A DNA stretch of 64,000 bases from Variovorax paradoxus (GTDB lineage Bacteria > Pseudomonadota > Gammaproteobacteria > Burkholderiales > Burkholderiaceae_C), in assembly GCF_030815975.1 (NCBI RefSeq), contig NZ_JAUSXL010000001.1, positions 682,001 to 746,000 on the forward strand, read 5' to 3'. Shown here in pieces: positions 42,572 through 50,722 of the stretch (positions within the stretch are counted from its first letter, which is position 1; the number at the start of each line of letters is the position of its first letter). A program made the translations under genes and the position numbers. Under the pieces are notes generated by a model. That model saw only the letters and a list, made by a program, of their open reading frames with translations, searched no databases and was not told the origin of the DNA.

Positions 42572-43809
42572 TGGCCACGGTCCTGCTCACCGGCGCCGGC
42601 GGCGGCATCGGCCGCGCGGCGGCACTGGGCCTCGCGCGTGCGGGATGGCGCTGCGTCCTGGTCGATGCGGATGCGCACGCGCTGCAGCGCCTCGAAGCCT
42701 TCTGGCCCGCCGGGGCCGAGCGGCCGCTGAGCCTGGTGGCCGACCTGACGGATGCCGCCCGCATCGAGCGCCTGGGGCAGGAGATTCCGCCGCTCGATGC
42801 CCTCATCAACAACGCGGGCCTGTCGGCCGGCGGCGCCGAGGCCACCTCCGGCCACGACGACGGCACGGCCGCACGCCTGCTGGCGCTCAACCTGGCGGCC
42901 CCGGCCCGCATGGTGCAGGCTTGTGCGCCGCGGCTTCGGGCGGGGGCGCGCATCGTCAACGTGGCGTCCGGCGCGGGGCTGCGCGCCATTCCGTGGCGCG
43001 GACTCTACAGCCCGAGCAAGGCCGGGCTGATCGCGCAGGGCAGGGCGCTGGCGCGAGCCCGGCCCGACTGGACGGTGACCACGCTCGCGCCGGGTTTCGT
43101 GCGAACCGAGCTCGTGCAGCGCCTGATCGATGGCGGCCGGCTGAATCCGGCGCAGGCAATCTCGAAGATTCCCGTGGGCCGGATGGCCGAGCCCGAGGAC
43201 ATGGCCGAGGCGCTGTGCTTCCTGGCCAGCGCGGGCGCGCGCGTGCTCACCGGGCAGCTGCTGATGCTCGATGGCGGCTCCTCCATCTGCGGCGGCAGCC
43301 AGCCATTGCCGCCATGCGAGCATCGGCCACTGCCGTTCGAGCTGCCGTTGCAGCCGCATGGCGAGGCGGTGCGCGAGCCGGGCTGGCAAGCCGCACTGGC
43401 TGGGTGGGCGCATTCGCATGCGGGCAGCCCCGGCCGCCGAAGCTACCCCGCCGTCGTCGACGGCCGTGCACTCGATGCGCCGCCGGGTGCGCAGCTCGAT
43501 GCCGTGCTCGATGCGGCGCGCTGCTTCCGGGCGCGCCATGCGGCGCTGGCCAGCCTGACGCTGCTGCTGCCGCGGCCCGCGCCGGATCTTCCCTGGGCGC
43601 TGGCCGGCGACGCCGAAGCGGCCCGCATGCTGGTGGCCACGCTGGCCGCCGAATGGGGTGCGCATGGACTGCGCATCAATGCGCTGGAACCGACGCCCGG
43701 CCTCGCGCCACAGGCCTGCCTGCCGCTGCTCGGCTACGTGGCCGGCGCGCGCGCGCAGTTCATGACCGGGCAGGTGCTGCGGCCCGGCGCCGGCGCGGCC
43801 GAACGCTGA
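42571..43809 (+). CDS. SDR with a degenerate second SDR-like half
   Basis: 412 residues, whereas single SDRs are about 250. Residues 1-245 are complete: LLTGAGGGIGRAAALGLARA, NNAGLSAGGAE, NVASGAGLRAI, YSPSKAG and ISKIPVGRMAEPEDMAEALC. From about 255 the chain continues with a region whose end reads LAAEWGAHGLRINALEPTPG and QFMTGQVLRPGAG. This is the C-terminal pattern of an SDR, but it has no cofactor loop or Tyr-Lys pair. It looks like an internal duplication with a dead copy, perhaps for dimer-like self-association. Last enzyme gene before the binding protein. Confidence 0.85.
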   Translation: MATVLLTGAGGGIGRAAALGLARAGWRCVLVDADAHALQRLEAFWPAGAERPLSLVADLTDAARIERLGQEIPPLDALINNAGLSAGGAEATSGHDDGTAARLLALNLAAPARMVQACAPRLRAGARIVNVASGAGLRAIPWRGLYSPSKAGLIAQGRALARARPDWTVTTLAPGFVRTELVQRLIDGGRLNPAQAISKIPVGRMAEPEDMAEALCFLASAGARVLTGQLLMLDGGSSICGGSQPLPPCEHRPLPFELPLQPHGEAVREPGWQAALAGWAHSHAGSPGRRSYPAVVDGRALDAPPGAQLDAVLDAARCFRARHAALASLTLLLPRPAPDLPWALAGDAEAARMLVATLAAEWGAHGLRINALEPTPGLAPQACLPLLGYVAGARAQFMTGQVLRPGAGAAER

Positions 43810-43831
43810 AACAGAAACAAGGAGACACCGC

Positions 43832-44821
43832 ATGATCGAAACCGTCATTTCCCGCCGCAGCCTGCTCGCCGGCGCGGGCCTGCTCGCGCTGCAAGCGCCG
43901 CTGCGCGCCAGCGAAGCCGGCGGCTGGCCGGCACGCCCTATCCGCATGGTCGTGTCCGGCCCCGCAGGCGCGGGTTCGGACATCTTCGCGCGCCTTCTGG
44001 CAGGGCCGCTGCAGCAGGCTCTCGGACAGCCCGTGGTGGTGGACAACAAGCCCGGCGCCAACGGCCTGATCGGCAACGACACCGTCGCCAAGGCGCCGCA
44101 CGATGGCTACACGATCCTGCTGTCGCCGTCCTCGGCCATCGCCATCAACCCGGTCATCCAGCCGAAGATGCCCTACGACGCCCAGAAGGACCTGCTGCCT
44201 GTCGCCCAGGTCGGCGCCGCGGGCATCCTGCTGGTGGCGAATCCGGCCACCGGCATCAAGACGCTGGCGGATCTGGTGCGCCATGCCAAGGCCAACCCCG
44301 GCAAGCTGGCCTATGGCTCCTGGGGCAGCGGATCGACAGGCCACCTGGTGATGGAGGGCATCAAGGCCCAGTACGGCATGGACATGGTGCACGTGCCCTA
44401 CAAGGGCGTCTCGCTGCTGCTGAGCGACTTGCTGGGCAACAGCATCGGCGTGGGCTTTGTCGACATCGCTTCGCCGGTGCCCCACATCCGCAGCGGCAAG
44501 CTGCGGGCGCTGGGCTGCACGGGCTCAGCGCGCGGGCCGGCGCTGCCCGACGTGCCCACCCTGACCGAGCAGGGCTACCGCTTCGATGCGGACGGCTGGT
44601 ACGGCGTCTTTGCACCGGCCGGCACGCCGCGCGAGGTGGTCGTGCGCCTGAACCAGGAGATCAACCGCATCCTCTCGGCCGACGAGATCATCCAGAAGTT
44701 CGCCGCGCAGAACATGCCGCGCCCGCCGATCAAGGACGCAGACCAGTTCGCGGCCACGGTGCGCCGCGACCTCGCGGCCTGGCAGTCTCTGGCCAAGGTC
44801 GCGAAGCTGCGGCTCGACTGA
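43832..44821 (+). CDS. Bug/TctC-family periplasmic binding protein
   Basis: 329 residues. SRRSLLAGAGLLALQAPLRA is a signal peptide with twin Arg. The mature part has PIRMVVSGPAGAGSDIFARL, VVVDNKPGANGLIGNDTVAK and MPYDAQKDLLPVAQVG, the Bug signatures. It binds a carboxylate in the periplasm. It follows the SDR gene by 22 bases after an AAGGAGACA ribosome site and closes the operon, so it should capture the acid that the operon degrades. No TctAB permease is present. Confidence 0.92.
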   Translation: MIETVISRRSLLAGAGLLALQAPLRASEAGGWPARPIRMVVSGPAGAGSDIFARLLAGPLQQALGQPVVVDNKPGANGLIGNDTVAKAPHDGYTILLSPSSAIAINPVIQPKMPYDAQKDLLPVAQVGAAGILLVANPATGIKTLADLVRHAKANPGKLAYGSWGSGSTGHLVMEGIKAQYGMDMVHVPYKGVSLLLSDLLGNSIGVGFVDIASPVPHIRSGKLRALGCTGSARGPALPDVPTLTEQGYRFDADGWYGVFAPAGTPREVVVRLNQEINRILSADEIIQKFAAQNMPRPPIKDADQFAATVRRDLAAWQSLAKVAKLRLD

Positions 44822-44954
44822 GTGTTGGCGGGGTCCACAGTCCATCGATTGCGCATTTCGCTGGATTTCTTGCCTGATCCTCTGGCTTTGCCCTTTTTTG
44901 GGGAATGAGGCTTGGGCTGGCGAGGTAGAGTCTTTCGCGGAGGCTCCAAGCAGC

Positions 44955-45917
44955 ATGGCATCCAGACATCACGACACGGCGGCGCTGTGTGGGCCGCCGC
45001 AGGAGGCGATGGCGCAGATCATCGGCGCGCACACGCCGGGCGCGGGCGACCATGACACGACCGTTGCCGGCCTCGGCTTCTTTCGGCGCGATGTTCCCGC
45101 GCCGCCCGTCGTCTGCATGATCGAGCCGAGCATCTTGCTCGTTGCCCAGGGCGCCAAGCAGATGTGGGTCGGCGGCGAAGCCTATGCCTATGACACCTCG
45201 CGTTTCCTCATCACCTCGCTGAACGTGCCTGCCAATTCGGAGGTGAAGGTGGCAAGCCCCGGGCAGCCCTGCCTGGGTCTGATGCTGAAGCTCGATGTGC
45301 GCATGCTGGCCGAGCTGATCGCACAGGGCGGCCTGCCGCCGCCGCGCGACCGTCCGATCGGCGTGGGGGTGGGCATCGGCGCGGCAACGCCTGCGATCCT
45401 GAACCCGTTCGTGCGCCTGCTCGAGCTGCTGGACGAGCCCCACGCGATTCCCGTGCTCGCACCGCTGATCCAGCGCGAGATCCACTACCGGCTGCTGATG
45501 AGCGACCAGGCCGCGAGGCTGCGGCAGATCGCCTCGGTGGACGGGCAGGGCTACCGGATCGCGCGGGCCATCGACTGGCTGAAGCTGAACTACGCCCTGC
45601 CGCTTCGCATCGACGAACTCGCAGCGCGCATACAGATGAGTGCACCCACCTTCCATCACCACTTTCGCCAGCTCACCGCGATGAGCCCGTTGCAGTATCA
45701 AAAATGGCTGCGGTTGAACGAAGCGAAACGACTGATGCTGAGCGAACACTTCGATGCGGCGGGTGCGGCGTTCAGGGTCGGCTACGAAAGTCCCTCCCAA
45801 TTCAGCCGCGAGTACAGCCGGTTGTTCGGTGCCCCGCCCAAGCGAGACATCGAGGTGCTGCGAGAGACCGCCAGGGGCACCGGTGCGCAGAGGCAAGGGC
45901 TGGCGAGCCTGGCATAA
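44955..45917 (+). CDS. AraC-family regulator
   Basis: 320 residues. The N-terminal half is of the AraC_N type (FLITSLNVPANSEVKVASPG, LMLKLDVRMLAELI). The C-terminal half has two helix-turn-helix units (LPLRIDELAARIQMSAPTFH and AGAAFRVGYESPSQFSREYS). GGAGG lies upstream of the chosen ATG (MASRHHDTAAL), and a longer start 57 bases earlier lacks a site. It lies just upstream of the aldehyde oxidoreductase operon on the same strand, with about 220 bases between, and may control it. Effectors of this subgroup are usually aldehydes, alcohols or acids. Confidence 0.9.
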   Translation: MASRHHDTAALCGPPQEAMAQIIGAHTPGAGDHDTTVAGLGFFRRDVPAPPVVCMIEPSILLVAQGAKQMWVGGEAYAYDTSRFLITSLNVPANSEVKVASPGQPCLGLMLKLDVRMLAELIAQGGLPPPRDRPIGVGVGIGAATPAILNPFVRLLELLDEPHAIPVLAPLIQREIHYRLLMSDQAARLRQIASVDGQGYRIARAIDWLKLNYALPLRIDELAARIQMSAPTFHHHFRQLTAMSPLQYQKWLRLNEAKRLMLSEHFDAAGAAFRVGYESPSQFSREYSRLFGAPPKRDIEVLRETARGTGAQRQGLASLA

Positions 45918-46136
45918 GACTTCCGTTCACAGGAGGTTGCGACCTCAGCGGATTGGGCAAGAAAAGAAGCGAAATGCGCTATCCATCCCCGCATGGCGCT
46001 AGAAAAATGAGGAGCCAAAGACACGATGAAACTGTTCGCAGGTGCACCGCCTCCCTTCTCCTATTGCGACCGCCGATGGCTCGTGATATCAGCAACGATG
46101 GCCGACGTACCCGAACTTCGAACCACTGGAGCCGAC

Positions 46137-46778
46137 ATGGACAGTCCCACGACCCCCTTGATCTCGCGGCGCGACGCGCTCATCGCCGGCGCCGCCACCG
46201 CTGCGGCGGTTTCTTCTTCTGCGCCTGCCGAGGCGGCGCAGGCTGCGCCCGCGGCGGCGGCAGGACCGCGCGTGAAGCTTTCGCTGAACGTCAACGGGCA
46301 GGCTCATTCGCTCCAGCTCGATACGCGCACCACCTTGCTCGATGCGCTGCGCGAGCACCTGAACCTCACCGGCACCAAGAAGGGCTGCGACCACGGCCAG
46401 TGCGGCGCCTGCACGGTCATTGCCGACGGAAGGCGGATCAATTCCTGCCTGACGCTCGCCGTCATGCATGACGGCGGGCAGGTCACCACCATCGAGGGCC
46501 TGGGCACGCCGCAGAACATGCATCCGCTGCAGGCCGCCTTCGTCAAGCACGACGGCTACCAGTGCGGCTATTGCACGCCCGGCCAGATCTGCTCGGCGGT
46601 GGCCGTGCTCGACGAAATCAAGCGTGGGGTGCCGAGCCACGCGAGCGCCGATCTCACCGCGCGTCCTCTGCTGTCGGCCGAAGAGCTGCGCGAGCGCATG
46701 AGCGGAAACATCTGCCGCTGCGGCGCCTACTCCAACATCGTCGATGCCATCACCGAGGTGGCCGGGAGCCGCACATGA
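46137..46778 (+). CDS. paoA: periplasmic aldehyde oxidoreductase, iron-sulfur subunit
   Basis: 213 residues. A twin-arginine signal ([19 protein letters not shown]) sends the folded complex to the periplasm. Two 2Fe-2S clusters are present: [19 protein letters not shown] with a later Cys (SCLTLA), and [14 protein letters not shown] with [11 protein letters not shown]. The subunit relays electrons from the molybdenum site. Start chosen at [15 protein letters not shown] because a GGAG site precedes it and the Tat motif then falls near the N-terminus. Earlier Mets would bury it. First gene of a three-gene operon with ATGA overlap to the next. Confidence 0.92.
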   Translation: MDSPTTPLISRRDALIAGAATAAAVSSSAPAEAAQAAPAAAAGPRVKLSLNVNGQAHSLQLDTRTTLLDALREHLNLTGTKKGCDHGQCGACTVIADGRRINSCLTLAVMHDGGQVTTIEGLGTPQNMHPLQAAFVKHDGYQCGYCTPGQICSAVAVLDEIKRGVPSHASADLTARPLLSAEELRERMSGNICRCGAYSNIVDAITEVAGSRT

Positions 46779-47725
46779 AGCCGTTCACCTATGAGAAAGC
46801 GCAGTCGCCGGCGCAGGCCGCGGCCGCGGTCGCGCGCAGCCCCGGTGGCAAGTTCATTGCCGGCGGCACCAACCTGCTGGACCTGATGAAGCTGCAGATC
46901 GAGGCGCCGCCGCACCTGGTCGACGTGAACGGCCTGGCGCTGGACCGGATCGAAGCCACGCCCGAAGGCGGCCTGCGCATCGGCGCGCTGGTGCGCAACA
47001 CCGACCTGGCCGCCGACGAGCGCGTGCGGCGCGACTACGGCGTGCTGTCGCGCGCGCTGCTGGCCGGCGCCTCCGGCCAGTTGCGCAACAAGGCCACGAC
47101 CGCGGGCAACCTGCTGCAGCGCACGCGCTGCCCCTACTTCTACGACACCGCCCAGCCCTGCAACAAGCGCCAGCCCGGCAGCGGCTGCAGCGCCATCGGC
47201 GGCATCACGCGCCAGCATGCGGTGGTCGGCACGAGCCAGGCCTGCATCGCGACGAATCCGAGCGACATGGCCGTGGCGATGCGCGTGCTCGACGCGGCGG
47301 TCGAGACGGTGCGCCCCGATGGCCGCACGCGCGTGATCCCGATTGCCGACTTCCACCGCCTGCCCGGCAACACGCCGCACATCGAGACGGCGCTGGAGCG
47401 GGACGAGCTGATCACCGGCGTCACGCTGCCCAGGCCCATCGGCGGCACGCAGATCTACCGCAAGGTGCGCGACCGCGCCTCCTATGCCTTCGCGCTCGTT
47501 TCCGTTGCGGCCATCGTGCAGCGCGATGGCTCGGGCCGCGTTGCACTGGGCGGCGTGGCGCACAAGCCGTGGCGCGTGGAGGCCGCGGAGGCGGCGATGC
47601 CGCAGGGCGCCAAGGCCGTGACCGCGCAACTGCTGGCCGGCGCGCAGCCGACGCACGAGAACGCATTCAAGTTGCCGTTGTCCGAGCGCACGCTGGCCGC
47701 GGCGCTGGTGCAGGCAAGGAGCTGA
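46775..47725 (+). CDS. paoB: periplasmic aldehyde oxidoreductase, FAD-binding subunit
   Basis: 316 residues of the CO-dehydrogenase/xanthine-dehydrogenase FAD-subunit fold: [20 protein letters not shown] near residue 25, [20 protein letters not shown] near 108 and GSGCSAIGG near 135. The extra Cys residues (CPYFY, PCNKR, GSGC) match the additional 4Fe-4S cluster peculiar to PaoB. It takes electrons from the iron-sulfur subunit. Overlaps the paoA stop by four bases. Confidence 0.92.
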   Translation: MKPFTYEKAQSPAQAAAAVARSPGGKFIAGGTNLLDLMKLQIEAPPHLVDVNGLALDRIEATPEGGLRIGALVRNTDLAADERVRRDYGVLSRALLAGASGQLRNKATTAGNLLQRTRCPYFYDTAQPCNKRQPGSGCSAIGGITRQHAVVGTSQACIATNPSDMAVAMRVLDAAVETVRPDGRTRVIPIADFHRLPGNTPHIETALERDELITGVTLPRPIGGTQIYRKVRDRASYAFALVSVAAIVQRDGSGRVALGGVAHKPWRVEAAEAAMPQGAKAVTAQLLAGAQPTHENAFKLPLSERTLAAALVQARS

Positions 47726-47730
47726 TCATC

Positions 47731-49941
47731 ATGAAATTCGACACGCCCGCCACCACCAATCCCATCGACCAGCTCAAGATCATCGGCAAGCCGACCGACC
47801 GCATCGACGGCCCGATGAAAACCACCGGCACTGCACGCTATGCCTATGAACGCAACACCGAGGTGCCCAATGCCGCCTACGGCTGGGTGGTGGGCGCCGG
47901 CATCGCGAAGGGCCGCATCGCCTCGATGGACCTGAACGCCGCGCGCGCGGCGCCGGGCGTGCTGGCCATCGTCACGGCGCGCAATGCCGGCAAGCTCGGC
48001 AAGGGCGAATTCAATACGGCCAAGCTCCTGGGCGGGCCCGGGATCGACCACTACCACCAGGCGGTCGCGCTCGTCGTGGCCAGCAGCTTCGAACAGGCGC
48101 GCGCCGCGGCGCAGCTGCTGCGCATCGAGTACGCGCGTACGCCGGGGCGCTTCGACCTGGCGGCCGAAAAGGATGCGGCGCCGATGCCCAAGCCCAGTCC
48201 GTTTTCCGGCGCGCCGCAGACGAAGACAGGCGATTTCCCCGGCGTGTTCGCCGCGGCCGCCGTGCAGCTCGATGCGACCTACACCACACCCGACGAGTCG
48301 CACGCCATGATGGAGCCGCACGCCTCCATTGCGCAGTGGAAGGGCGACAAGCTCACCATCTGGACCTCGAACCAGATGATCGACTGGGGCGTCGGCGACG
48401 TCGCCAAGACGCTCGGCATTCCGAAGGAGAACGTGCGGCTGGTTTCGCCCTTCATCGGCGGCGGCTTCGGCGGCAAGCTGTTCGTGCGCGCGGATGCGCT
48501 GCTGGCCGCGCTGGGCGCGCGCGCGGCCAAGCGGCCCGTGAAGGTGGCCTTGCAGCGGCCCCTGATGATGAACAACACCACGCACCGGCCGGCGACCATC
48601 CAGCGCATCCGCATCGGCGCCGCGAGGGACGGCAAGATCACCGCCATCGCGCACGAAGGCTGGTCCGGCGACCTGCCGGACGGACAGCCCGAAACCGCGG
48701 TCAACCAGACCCGGCTGCTGTATGCCGGCGCCAACCGCCTGACGACCACGCGGCTGGCCGTGCTCGATCTGCCCGAGGGCAACGCCATGCGCGCGCCGGG
48801 CGAGGCGCCGGGCATGATGGCGCTGGAGATCGCGATGGACGAGATGGCGGAGAAGCTCGCGCTCGACCCGGTCGAGTTTCGGGTGCTTAACGACACGCAG
48901 GTCGACCCGGAGAAGCCCGAGCGTCCCTTTTCCCAGCGCAGGCTGATCGAATGCCTGCGCACGGGGGCCGAGCGCTTCGGCTGGAGCAAGCGCAACGCGG
49001 CACCCGGACAGCAGCGCGACGGGCGCTGGCTCGTGGGAATGGGCGTCGCCGCGGCGTTCCGAAACAACCTCTTGATGAAGTCGGCCGCGCGCGTGCGCCT
49101 GGACAACCGGGGCATGGTCACGGTGGAAACCGACATGACCGACATCGGCACCGGGTCGTACACCATCATCGCGCAGACCGCCGCCGAGACGATGGGGGTG
49201 CCGCTCGACAGGGTGCTCGTGCGCCTGGGCGACTCGGCCTATCCCGTGTCGTCCGGCTCCGGCGGGCAATGGGGTGGCAACAATTCGACCTCGGGCGTCT
49301 ATGCGGCGTGCATGAAGCTGCGCGAAGCGGTGGCGAGCAAGCTGGGCTTCTCCGCGGCCGACGCGGAGTTCTCGGACGGCATGGTGCGCGCCGGCGAGCG
49401 TGCGGTGCCGCTCGCCGAAGCGGCGGGCGCGAACGGCCTCGCGGCCGAGGACGGCATCGAGTACGGCGACCTGGACAAGAAGTACCAGCAGTCCACCTTC
49501 GGCGCGCATTTCGTGGAGGTCGGCGTCGACGCGGCCACCGGCGAGATCCGTGTTCGGCGCATGCTCGCGGTGTGCGCCGCCGGGCGCATCCTCAATCCCA
49601 AGTCCGCCCGCAGCCAGGTGATCGGAGCGATGACGATGGGCGTCGGCGGGGCGCTGATGGAGGACCTGGCGCTCGACAAGCGGCATGGCTTCTTCGTCAA
49701 CCACGACCTGGCGGGCTACGAGGTGCCGGTGCATGCCGACATCCCCCACCAGGAGGTGATCTTCCTGGACGAGACGGACCCGATCTCCTCGCCGATGAAA
49801 GCCAAGGGGGTCGGGGAACTGGGCATTTGCGGCGTCGCGGCCGCGGTGGCCAATGCGGTCTACAACGCCACCGGCGTGCGGGTGCGCAACTATCCGATCA
49901 CGCTCGACAAGCTGCTGGATCGGTTGCCGCCGGTGGTGTGA
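47731..49941 (+). CDS. paoC: periplasmic aldehyde oxidoreductase, molybdenum-binding subunit
   Basis: 736 residues, the xanthine-dehydrogenase-family catalytic chain. Features seen are RIDGPMKTTGTARYAYERNT at the start, SPFIGGGFGGKLFVRADALL near residue 245, EGNAMRAPGEAPGMMALEIA near 350 and MKAKGVGELGICGVAAAVAN near 690 carrying the active-site Glu. With its partners it oxidises aldehydes, mainly aromatic ones, to acids in the periplasm using a molybdopterin-cytosine cofactor. AAGGAGCTGATCATC precedes the ATG. The XdhC-like maturation factor PaoD, normally next in line, is not here. Remnants of a toxin-antitoxin pair follow instead. Confidence 0.93.
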   Translation: MKFDTPATTNPIDQLKIIGKPTDRIDGPMKTTGTARYAYERNTEVPNAAYGWVVGAGIAKGRIASMDLNAARAAPGVLAIVTARNAGKLGKGEFNTAKLLGGPGIDHYHQAVALVVASSFEQARAAAQLLRIEYARTPGRFDLAAEKDAAPMPKPSPFSGAPQTKTGDFPGVFAAAAVQLDATYTTPDESHAMMEPHASIAQWKGDKLTIWTSNQMIDWGVGDVAKTLGIPKENVRLVSPFIGGGFGGKLFVRADALLAALGARAAKRPVKVALQRPLMMNNTTHRPATIQRIRIGAARDGKITAIAHEGWSGDLPDGQPETAVNQTRLLYAGANRLTTTRLAVLDLPEGNAMRAPGEAPGMMALEIAMDEMAEKLALDPVEFRVLNDTQVDPEKPERPFSQRRLIECLRTGAERFGWSKRNAAPGQQRDGRWLVGMGVAAAFRNNLLMKSAARVRLDNRGMVTVETDMTDIGTGSYTIIAQTAAETMGVPLDRVLVRLGDSAYPVSSGSGGQWGGNNSTSGVYAACMKLREAVASKLGFSAADAEFSDGMVRAGERAVPLAEAAGANGLAAEDGIEYGDLDKKYQQSTFGAHFVEVGVDAATGEIRVRRMLAVCAAGRILNPKSARSQVIGAMTMGVGGALMEDLALDKRHGFFVNHDLAGYEVPVHADIPHQEVIFLDETDPISSPMKAKGVGELGICGVAAAVANAVYNATGVRVRNYPITLDKLLDRLPPVV

Positions 49942-50017
49942 GGTGGGAAGCGCGGTCTTGCCAGCCGTCCTGCATGACCGATATTCAACACATCGGGCAG
50001 TCCAGTGCGCCTGGGAA

Positions 50018-50167
50018 GACGATGCATCGGTCTACCACCTGCTGTTGCTGGACGAGGTCGATCAGGGATTGGCGGATGTGCAGGCCGGCCGCACGGTCGA
50101 TGCGCTGGAAGGTCTGGCGGAGCTGAAACTGAAGCGCAAAGCGCGTTCCGGCGGCACTGCCGGCTGA
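50018..50167 (+). pseudogene. antitoxin-like C-terminal remnant
   Basis: The frame reads DDASVYHLLLLDEVDQGLAD then VQAGRTVDALEGLAELKLK and ends after an Arg/Lys-rich tail. This is the toxin-binding end of small ParD/CopG-like antitoxins. No sensible start or DNA-binding part is in frame. A MTDIQHIGQSS start at 49974 is in another frame. It precedes a ParE-like fragment, so the pair is probably a decayed toxin-antitoxin module. Confidence 0.45.
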
Positions 50168-50203
50168 AACGGCTGGCCGCAAAGAAGAGGGCGTCGCTGG
50201 CGC

Positions 50204-50338
50204 GTGCACTACGCGCGCAACTTTGCCTCAGACCGCGAACGCATCGAAGCGTTCTGGTTCGACAACGATTTTGCGCAAGGCGATGTGCGCCTGCTCGTGT
50301 GCCTGGCAATTCAGCCGGAATCTGATCGCCAAGGATGA
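50204..50338 (+). pseudogene. RelE/ParE-type toxin fragment
   Basis: From a GTG the frame reads VHYARNFASDRERIEAFWFD and NDFAQGD, the first strand and helices of ParE-like toxins, then loses likeness and stops at 50338. Full toxins are about 95-110 residues and end in a conserved RxYR-type strand, which is missing. Confidence 0.5.
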
Positions 50339-50469
50339 CGCTGCACCTGTCGGGAACTCGCGCAGCTCGCCTGCGTGCCTGCGCTGAGGCTGGCTATGCC
50401 CGTCCCTCGCGCAGTTGCTTGGCCCATCAGAACGGCGCGGCAAGCCGAGAGACGCCCGAGTAAAGCAGC

Positions 50470-50580
50470 TCATACGCAGTAGAGCGCCAGGCTCACCGAC
50501 ACGTCCTTGTCTTTCAACGTATCGCGCGGCAGCTGCAAGTCGGCCGCCTTGAAGTAACGCTTGTAGGGGGTCGCGGTCGA
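50470..50580 (-). other. orphan protein tail, unidentified
   Basis: On the minus strand a stop-free stretch ends DPYKRYFKAADLQLPRDTLK then DKDVSVSLALYCV and a TGA. It reads like the real end of a protein, but an upstream stop leaves only about 36 codons and no start. I do not recognise it. Probably another deletion remnant. Confidence 0.3.
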
Positions 50581-50644
50581 ACTAACACTTATTGCTTCGG
50601 CCTCGGGCTCGAATCCTTGGCATCCGGGTTTTTCCTCGTTTTTT

Positions 50645-50683
50645 GGTTATTGATTAAAACTACATTGGTTATCTTCAATAACC
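50645..50683 (+). promoter_or_regulatory. operator-like GGTTAT repeats upstream of the tannase-like gene
   Basis: GGTTATTGA (50645-50653) and TCAATAACC (50675-50683) are perfect inverted copies. A third GGTTAT at 50667 pairs with the same ATAACC to make a shorter palindrome GGTTATCTTCAATAACC. The AT-rich block lies 40-78 bases before the ATG. The nested half-sites suggest a dimeric regulator with alternative binding modes. No regulator gene is adjacent. Confidence 0.55.
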
Positions 50684-50722
50684 TTTAAGGCCGACGAAAC
50701 GCCGCCGGCCGAGGAGACAAGC

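Noticed and set aside
49974..50126. Small gene starting MTDIQHIGQSS after paoC as the PaoD chaperone
   Set aside because: Too short, and its frame becomes Cys/Arg-rich nonsense. It shows no XdhC/MobA-like motif.
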